This document shows, piece by piece, positions 24,404-29,563 of a stretch of 29,563 bases of DNA. Every line of letters begins with the position of its first letter. The stretch's first letter is position 1. The translations under genes and the position numbers were made by a program. The notes beneath the pieces are model-generated. The model saw only the letters and a list, made by a program, of their open reading frames with translations, had not been told where the DNA came from and did not search any database. Source of the DNA: JANXSD01 sp043758125 (GTDB taxonomy: Bacteria > Bacteroidota > Bacteroidia > AKYH767-A > OLB10); the NCBI GenBank assembly GCA_043758125.1, contig JAYVOC010000203.1, forward strand, positions 1-29,563. Reading direction: 5' to 3'.

Positions 24404-25647
24404 CACTCCATATAATCTAAATCTTTCGCAAATGTTTCTTTGATGCTCATGGTAGCAATCATAGCTAAAGATATACATATTACGCCAATTACCAATGCAC
24501 CATTTGTTGCTCCTATACTTAATTCAAGAGACTTAAAACCTAGTGTTATTGGCACAACAGCACCTCGCACAAAGTTAGGTACGGTTGTAGTTACTGTAGA
24601 GCGGATATTGGTACCAAATTGTTCTGAGGCAATAGTAACAAATAATGCCCAATAGCCTGTTGCTGCTCCAACCATGAAACACATAAAATAAAAAAATACA
24701 TACGATACATCTTTCACATATAAATAAACTATTGAAATAATAATTGTTGTAAATAAATAACCCATCACAACTTTTTTTCTGCTCTTTAAAAACTGACTTA
24801 ATAATCCACTAATTAAATCACCTACAGATAAACCGAGATATGCAAACATAATTGCGAATCCCACTTTTATTGCTCCTCCGTTTACGAATGCAATTGTTGA
24901 AAATTTTTCAGAAAATTTAATCAGTATGCCGATACAAAACCAAACAGGTAATCCAATCATAATGCATGCAATATATTTTCTAAAACGTTGCCAATTTGTA
25001 AACAACATTAAGAAATTACCTTTCTGCACATTCGTCTTTTTCATACTATCAAACATTCCTGATTCAAAAGTACCAACACGTAAAGCGAGTAAACATAATC
25101 CTAAAACACCTCCAATGATGTATGCTTCTTGCCATGGTTGTAAACCAAAAACTACGAATTGATTATTGCTTATCAATGCGGCTGCCACAGCACCAAATGC
25201 TCCCATCGTAACAATTAACATAGTTCCATATCCGCGATGTTGCTTATGCATTATTTCTGATACAAGTGTTATAGCTGCTCCTAATTCACCTGCTAATCCT
25301 AAGCCTGCGATAAATCGAACAACAATGTATTGATCCAAATTAACTACAAACGCATTTGCTAAATTGGCAATTGAATACAATAAAATAGATCCAAACAAAA
25401 CTGACTTTCTTCCTCTACGATCACCAAGAATTCCCCATATCAATCCACCAACGAGCATTCCTGTCATTTGCCATAAGAATAAAAGATAATCGTATTTTTC
25501 AATGATTGCAGTATCAGTAATTCCTAATCCGATAATACTTTTTTTACTGATAATATTAAAAAGTTGCAAATCGTAAATATCCACGAAGTAGCCTAAAGCT
25601 GCAACGATAACTACCAAATTAAATGGGTTCTTGATTCCTTGTTTCAT
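24403..25647 (-). CDS. MFS transporter
   Basis: A 414-aa membrane transporter with about 12 helices. Motif A, GDRRGRK, lies between helices 2 and 3, and GLGLAGELGAAITLVSE is the helix-4 motif of sugar, aromatic-acid and metabolite symporters. Helix 1 carries DIYDLQLF, as in aromatic-acid/H+ symporter relatives. The substrate cannot be read from the sequence. It follows the GH13 gene after 28 nt and overlaps the CoA-binding gene, so the context hints at sugar uptake or export, but this is inference. Confidence 0.88.
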   Translation of the reverse strand: MKQGIKNPFNLVVIVAALGYFVDIYDLQLFNIISKKSIIGLGITDTAIIEKYDYLLFLWQMTGMLVGGLIWGILGDRRGRKSVLFGSILLYSIANLANAFVVNLDQYIVVRFIAGLGLAGELGAAITLVSEIMHKQHRGYGTMLIVTMGAFGAVAAALISNNQFVVFGLQPWQEAYIIGGVLGLCLLALRVGTFESGMFDSMKKTNVQKGNFLMLFTNWQRFRKYIACIMIGLPVWFCIGILIKFSEKFSTIAFVNGGAIKVGFAIMFAYLGLSVGDLISGLLSQFLKSRKKVVMGYLFTTIIISIVYLYVKDVSYVFFYFMCFMVGAATGYWALFVTIASEQFGTNIRSTVTTTVPNFVRGAVVPITLGFKSLELSIGATNGALVIGVICISLAMIATMSIKETFAKDLDYME

Positions 25648-25675
25648 AGGTCAATGATAAAATTATTTATCGAAA

Positions 25676-27442
25676 TTAATCGATCTTAAGAATATAAGCA
25701 CCCATTGCAGGAATTTCAATATAAACACCTGCATCACGATCTTTTACATTGGCAATTTCTTTAGCTACAAAATTTGCATCATAGTTTGAACTTAACAGAT
25801 CGCTAAATCTATATTTTTTATTCAAATTCAATTTCATGCAAAGCCAAGCCGCCTCTGGAATTTTTACAGCTACTTTATACGAATCCATTTTATTAAAATT
25901 CACGACAATTAATACACGATATTTTTCTGTGTATCTTAAATAAGAATAGATAAATTTTTCATCATAACCTTCACTTTGATTAAATCGATTGATGTATTGC
26001 AAATCATAAAAAGAACCTTCACTTATTGCTATATTATCTTTACAGAGATTTAATAATAGCGAATAAAAAACACGAAGTTCTTTTGAAGTTTGATCTAATT
26101 TTGCTCCGTCAAATTTTCCTTTATTCATCCAAAGCTGATGTTTAGGAATTCCTGCATAATCAAAAATTGTTGTTCGTCCGCGTGCACCTGCAAATCCAAG
26201 ATTTCCTTCTGCTGGTTCACCAACTTCTTGTCCTGAATAAATCATTACAGGTCCTTTTGAAATTGTAGCACAAACTACCATCGCAGGAATAGCACATTTT
26301 CCATCACCAGTAAAACCACTCCATGCTAATCGCTCTTCGTCATGATTTTCCAAAAAATTTAATAATCGTTCTGGATATTTATCAACCGATTCTGCACATG
26401 CTGTAAGATTATCAGCAACAGATTGGCCACGTAATAATGCTGTCAGTGTATCGTATAATTTAACTTTATCATAGAGGTAATCAAAGCATCCTTTATCAAT
26501 ATATCTTTCATACAATTCAGGTTTATAAATCTCTGCAATAAAAATTACTTCTGGGAAATGAGTTTTCACACATGGTATTAACCATTCCCAAAATTCTGGA
26601 GGAACCATCTCTGCCATATCACAACGAAAGCCATCTACACCTTTTTTACACCAATATAAAATAATATCAAGTAACATTTGCCATGTATTTGGTATTGGAT
26701 CAAAAAAACATTGATGAGGTGGATTAGGGTCGATACCAAAATTTAATTTGATAGTTTCAAACCAATCATTTGAGGAAGGTTGAGCGCTGTACACATCATT
26801 GCCAGTGACACGTGCAGGAAACTCTGTAAATTTATTTTTTGATTTAGGAAGAGAATTTCCACCAAGAGGAATATAGTCGTCAGGAATTTTAAATGCTTCT
26901 CCTTGGAGATAAAGAAAATTATTATCTGGATGAAATAATACTGTAGCATAATCTTGTTCACCAAAATCAATAATACCATTTGGTTTTTTATCTGAACGAT
27001 AACTTCTTGCAACGTGGTTTGGGACAAAATCAATAATTGCTTTCATACCGCTTTGATGCGTACGATTTAACAACGCTTCAAACTCTAAGACACGTTGATC
27101 AACATCAATTGCGAAGTCGGAGCATACATCATAATAATCACGAATAGCGTAAGGTGAGCCAGCACGTCCCTTTACGATATACGGATTATCGGCAACAATT
27201 CCATGTTTCTTGTAATCAGTTAAAGTGGAATGTTCAAGTACGCCAGTGAACCAAATATGTGTAGCTCCTAACTTATTTAATTCCAACAGTGCCTTCTCCG
27301 TAATATCGTTAAATTTACCACATCCATTCTCTTTTATTGTTCCGTAAGGTTTGTTTCTACTACTTTTATTACCAAACAATCGAACAAGCAATTGATAGAT
27401 AATTAACTTATGTTGACCAGGACTAAAATATGTTGAAACCAT
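25676..27442 (-). CDS. GH13 alpha-amylase-family enzyme
   Basis: A 588-aa GH13 glycoside hydrolase without a signal peptide, so cytoplasmic. Conserved regions are DFVPNHV (138-144), GVDGFRCDMAEM with nucleophile Asp275, FIAEIYKP with acid/base Glu304, and LENHDEER with Asp368. The extended segment between regions I and II (about 145-250) and a C-terminal beta-domain with GAYILKI complete the usual layout. It differs clearly from the GH13 enzyme at 11454. It is the first gene of an operon with an MFS transporter and a CoA-binding protein, and tetR lies upstream on the same strand beyond a terminator. Sugar specificity is unknown. Confidence 0.88.
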   Translation of the reverse strand: MVSTYFSPGQHKLIIYQLLVRLFGNKSSRNKPYGTIKENGCGKFNDITEKALLELNKLGATHIWFTGVLEHSTLTDYKKHGIVADNPYIVKGRAGSPYAIRDYYDVCSDFAIDVDQRVLEFEALLNRTHQSGMKAIIDFVPNHVARSYRSDKKPNGIIDFGEQDYATVLFHPDNNFLYLQGEAFKIPDDYIPLGGNSLPKSKNKFTEFPARVTGNDVYSAQPSSNDWFETIKLNFGIDPNPPHQCFFDPIPNTWQMLLDIILYWCKKGVDGFRCDMAEMVPPEFWEWLIPCVKTHFPEVIFIAEIYKPELYERYIDKGCFDYLYDKVKLYDTLTALLRGQSVADNLTACAESVDKYPERLLNFLENHDEERLAWSGFTGDGKCAIPAMVVCATISKGPVMIYSGQEVGEPAEGNLGFAGARGRTTIFDYAGIPKHQLWMNKGKFDGAKLDQTSKELRVFYSLLLNLCKDNIAISEGSFYDLQYINRFNQSEGYDEKFIYSYLRYTEKYRVLIVVNFNKMDSYKVAVKIPEAAWLCMKLNLNKKYRFSDLLSSNYDANFVAKEIANVKDRDAGVYIEIPAMGAYILKID

Positions 27443-27459
27443 CGAGAATTAAATTGCGG

Positions 27460-27467
27460 AAAAGATA
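27460..27467 (-). promoter_or_regulatory. Candidate -7 box of the GH13-MFS operon (TATCTTTT)
   Basis: TATCTTTT differs from TAnnTTTG only in the last base and lies 17 nt before the ATG at 27442. No clear -33 TTG is present. Confidence 0.35.
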
Positions 27468-27537
27468 GCGGAAGAGAATTTATAGTACTCAGCAATAGCG
27501 TAATTTTTTCAACAAAAATATGTTAGGAGAAAAGCAT

Positions 27538-27581
27538 AAAAAAACCTGCTAATAGCATTAACAATGTAAGCCATTAGCAGG
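27538..27581 (-). terminator. Intrinsic terminator of tetR
   Basis: On the minus strand CCTGCTAATGGC pairs with GCTATTAGCAGG (12 bp, one G-U) around a 13-nt loop, followed by seven Ts. It ends the tetR transcript before the GH13 operon. Confidence 0.9.
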
Positions 27582-27603
27582 GATATCATTTAGTAATAAA
27601 TTT

Positions 27604-28203
27604 TTAAGCTTTCATTCCTTTTAGTATTAGCTTAGTTACGTAACGAATTTCATCGGAGATCTTATTATAATCTGCTTCTCCAGCCATTGTCACATACGAA
27701 ACATGTAATTGGCGATAACGAATTGAAGTAGCCACGTTGAGCATAACATCTGCAATACGATTTGCATCTGATTTGATGAATTCACCAGCTTCAACGCCTT
27801 CTTTAATTAAAGAAGCAAGAAACACAGATTCTTTTGCCAAAATTTTATCATAAATCTCTGTAAATAATGGTTCAACTTTACGAACAGTATCCATCGATAA
27901 GTTATGTAAGTTAACTACGGTACGATAATAGTTCAATCGTTCACCAAGGTAACTTAACACCTTTGCTTCAGCACTTCTAGAACCTTTAATTTTTTTCTGA
28001 AGTTCAGCCATGTAAATTTCAGCTTCTTGATAAAGTACATCACAAAAGATATCCTCTTTGTTTTTGTAGTAATAATACAATGACGCCTTATTTAAACCTA
28101 CAACTTTTCCAATATCGTCAAGTGTGGTTTTTTCATAACCATATTTTCCAAAACACTCTGAAGCTGCCTTCAACACTCTTGCTTTCCTTTCTGCTTTTGC
28201 CAT
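27604..28203 (-). CDS. TetR-family transcriptional regulator
   Basis: A 199-aa repressor-type protein. The N-terminal helix-turn-helix (AASECFGKYGYEKTTLDDIG, VVGLNKASLYYYYKNKEDIF, about 13-53) is standard, and the C-terminal ligand domain (about 70-199) is unlike any I can assign. The inducer is unknown. It lies upstream of the GH13-MFS-CoA-binding operon, separated by a terminator, so it may control that operon and itself. Several inverted repeats lie in the 280 nt before its start. Confidence 0.92.
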   Translation of the reverse strand: MAKAERKARVLKAASECFGKYGYEKTTLDDIGKVVGLNKASLYYYYKNKEDIFCDVLYQEAEIYMAELQKKIKGSRSAEAKVLSYLGERLNYYRTVVNLHNLSMDTVRKVEPLFTEIYDKILAKESVFLASLIKEGVEAGEFIKSDANRIADVMLNVATSIRYRQLHVSYVTMAGEADYNKISDEIRYVTKLILKGMKA

Positions 28204-28232
28204 TTTTTTAATTTATTTCGAATGTAAGTATT

Positions 28233-28255
28233 TGCTAATCGACCATTGATTAGCA
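28233..28255. promoter_or_regulatory. Candidate operator upstream of tetR (8-bp inverted repeat)
   Basis: TGCTAATC-gaccatt-GATTAGCA, a perfect 8-bp inverted repeat with 7-nt spacer, starts 30 nt before the tetR ATG. Size and position fit a TetR-type operator. Confidence 0.5.
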
Positions 28256-28295
28256 CCTAATATTTCTTTTTACTGATAAGAAATTCAGATAATAT

Positions 28296-28316
28296 CTACG
28301 TTAAAAACCAACGTAG
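28296..28316. promoter_or_regulatory. Candidate operator upstream of tetR (7-7-7 inverted repeat)
   Basis: CTACGTT-aaaaacc-AACGTAG is a perfect 21-bp inverted repeat, about 95 nt upstream of the tetR start. Confidence 0.4.
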
Positions 28317-28361
28317 TGATTTAATATTGAAAACGATATTTATATTAAATCAATTTCATAT

Positions 28362-28392
28362 TAAATATTAACGTAACCAATGTTAATATTTA
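28362..28392. repeat. 31-bp inverted repeat upstream of tetR
   Basis: TAAATATTAAC (28362-28372), 9-nt spacer, GTTAATATTTA (28382-28392), perfect 11-bp arms. It could be an operator or a terminator for the DUF853 gene, which ends at 28483. It lacks a T-run. Confidence 0.5.
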
Positions 28393-28404
28393 TTTACGCA
28401 AAAG

Positions 28405-28419
28405 TGAAAATAATTTTCA
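28405..28419. repeat. 15-bp palindrome downstream of the DUF853 gene
   Basis: TGAAAAT-a-ATTTTCA, a perfect palindrome in the short gap after the DUF853 stop codon. Too small to assign a role. Confidence 0.3.
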
Positions 28420-28482
28420 TACTATCAAATGAAAATCAATAATTTTTACAATTATACTTTTGCATTAAAAATGAAAACAAAA

Positions 28483-29563
28483 TTAGAACCAACTATTCTT
28501 ACTTTTTCCGCTCGATTTCCCTCCTATACCAAGCACTCCAAGCAGTCCACGCGTAAGCTCTCTTGCAACCGTTCTAGCCACCTGTCGGCCTACAGTACTA
28601 TCCACAATTTGTGTCACAACAGAGTCATCTTCTTTCTTGCTCTTCTTATTATCAGCAGAATCATCATTCGAAATATCTTCTGCATGTTGATTCAATTTAG
28701 CTTGAAGAATTTCAAATGCACTTTCACGATCAATATTTTCATTGTACTTCTTCACTAATTTAGAAGAAGAAACTAAGTTATCAATTTCATCAGGATTTAA
28801 AATATCCATGCGTGAATGTGGCGCACATAAACATGTTTGTACTAACGGACTAGGACTACCTTTTTCTGTCAACACAGTTATCAAAGCTTCACCAATTCCC
28901 AATTGAGTAAGTAAGTCCTCCGTTTTATAAAATTCTGTTTCAGGATAATTTTCCGCTACCATTTTAATATCTTTTCTGTCGTTCGCAGTAAACGCGCGTA
29001 ATGCATGTTGGACTTTCATTCCTAATTGTCCTAAAATAGATTCAGGAATATCACCAGGAGACTGTGTGCAAAAAATAATACCAACAGCTTTGGAGCGAAT
29101 TAATTTAATTATCGTTTCTAATTGCTCTAATAGTGCTTTTGAAGCTTCATTAAAGATCAAATGTGCTTCATCAATAAAGATGACTAACTTAGGTTGATCA
29201 GGATCTCCTTCCTCAGGAAATTTCGAATAGATTTCGGCAAGTAAGCAAAGCATAAATGTTGAAAATAATTTGGGTCTATCTTGAATATCTGCCAACCGAA
29301 TAATATGCATATATCCATATCCGCGATCATCAATTTTAAGAAGGTCTTCAACATCAAATGATACCTCACCAAAAAATTCTTCTGCTCCCTGTTGTTCAAG
29401 TTCAATAACTTTTCTTAAGATGATAGATGCAGTTGCTGTTGCAATTGCACCATACTCTTGCTTGATTTCTTCTTTGCCCTCGTTACTAAAATACTGCACA
29501 ACTTTTTTAAAATCTTTTAAATCAAGTAATGGTAATTTTTTATCATCACAATATTTAAAGATC
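28483..29563 (-). CDS. HerA-like ATPase DUF853/YjgR (C-terminal part, cut by window edge)
   Basis: The frame is open from the right edge to the stop at 28483, giving about 359 residues. The edge-proximal residues read IFKYCDDKKLPLLDLKDFKK, so the true start is outside the window and a GTG near 29499 is not the start. The Walker B motif is KLVIFIDEAHLIF, followed by KAVGIIFCTQSPGDIPESIL, the usual phrase of DUF853 proteins. The C-terminus (VGRQVARTVARELTRGLLGVLGIGG) is the typical basic glycine-rich end. The Walker A part is missing from the window. DUF853 proteins belong to the HerA/FtsK-like motor group; their role is not established. Downstream is the tetR region. Confidence 0.9.
   Translation of the reverse strand, partial: IFKYCDDKKLPLLDLKDFKKVVQYFSNEGKEEIKQEYGAIATATASIILRKVIELEQQGAEEFFGEVSFDVEDLLKIDDRGYGYMHIIRLADIQDRPKLFSTFMLCLLAEIYSKFPEEGDPDQPKLVIFIDEAHLIFNEASKALLEQLETIIKLIRSKAVGIIFCTQSPGDIPESILGQLGMKVQHALRAFTANDRKDIKMVAENYPETEFYKTEDLLTQLGIGEALITVLTEKGSPSPLVQTCLCAPHSRMDILNPDEIDNLVSSSKLVKKYNENIDRESAFEILQAKLNQHAEDISNDDSADNKKSKKEDDSVVTQIVDSTVGRQVARTVARELTRGLLGVLGIGGKSSGKSKNSWF

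Noticed and set aside
28233..28419. CRISPR-like or transposon-end explanation for the inverted repeats
   Set aside because: The repeats differ in sequence, are not regularly spaced direct repeats, and no transposase or cas gene is nearby.
28455..28462. TACTTTTG box on the plus strand after the DUF853 gene
   Set aside because: It would drive only antisense transcription into DUF853 with no supported gene, so the match is probably chance.
28429..28758. Plus-strand open frame of 109 aa
   Set aside because: Antisense to the well-supported DUF853 coding sequence, with no recognisable family features.

Overview
The window looks like chromosomal DNA of a free-living member of the Bacteroidota. It is AT-rich (roughly one third G+C by eye). 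Two proteins end in the C-terminal sorting domain of the type IX secretion system (T9SS), one of them also carrying beta-propeller repeats, and a third begins with the SHxMGG leader typical of large Bacteroidota surface proteins. Several genes are preceded by the Bacteroidota -7 promoter motif TAnnTTTG, and most start codons lack a Shine-Dalgarno sequence. I cannot name the genus. I see no mobile elements, CRISPR arrays, tRNAs or rRNAs.

Layout. 1-90: the first 30 codons of a leftward secreted protein cut by the window edge. 339-7771: three DEAD-box RNA helicases (one with a DbpA-type RNA-binding domain) and an RluF-like 23S rRNA pseudouridine synthase, interrupted by a tightly overlapping three-gene unit (ArsR/SdpR-type repressor, SdpI-like membrane protein, secreted DUF3887-alpha/beta hydrolase). 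7838-9253: a leftward LpxL/HtrB-type acyltransferase diverging from a cold-shock protein gene. 9480-12890: a membrane-anchored class A beta-lactamase-fold serine hydrolase, an alkyltransferase-like (ATL) DNA repair protein and a cytoplasmic GH13 amylase. 12999-16540: the translation block thrS-infC-rpmI-rplT, in which infC appears to start with AUA behind a strong Shine-Dalgarno sequence. 16683-19521: a DUF1801 protein, a small four-helix membrane protein and a T9SS-exported beta-propeller/PKD protein. 19869-23443: a YahK-type zinc alcohol dehydrogenase, a GNAT acetyltransferase gene broken by two in-frame TAA codons, an intact GNAT gene and a T9SS-exported SGNH hydrolase. 23485-28203, all leftward: a SRPBCC/AHSA1 protein, a CoA-binding protein, an MFS transporter, a second cytoplasmic GH13 enzyme and a TetR regulator. 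28483-29563: the C-terminal part of a HerA-like (DUF853/YjgR) ATPase, cut by the right edge.

How the genes may work together. The left third is rich in RNA-remodelling functions (three helicases, RluF, CspA), which fits RNA handling in the cold, although only their proximity supports a link. The SdpR-SdpI-hydrolase genes overlap by ATGA and form one translationally coupled unit, perhaps for envelope defence. GH13, MFS and the CoA-binding gene form a second operon downstream of tetR, whose upstream region is full of inverted repeats. The most unusual items are the AUA-started infC, the doubly nonsense-mutated GNAT gene, the SdpRI-hydrolase unit, and the palindromes upstream of tetR and of the beta-propeller gene. 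I did not find a clearly new defence system or mobile system.
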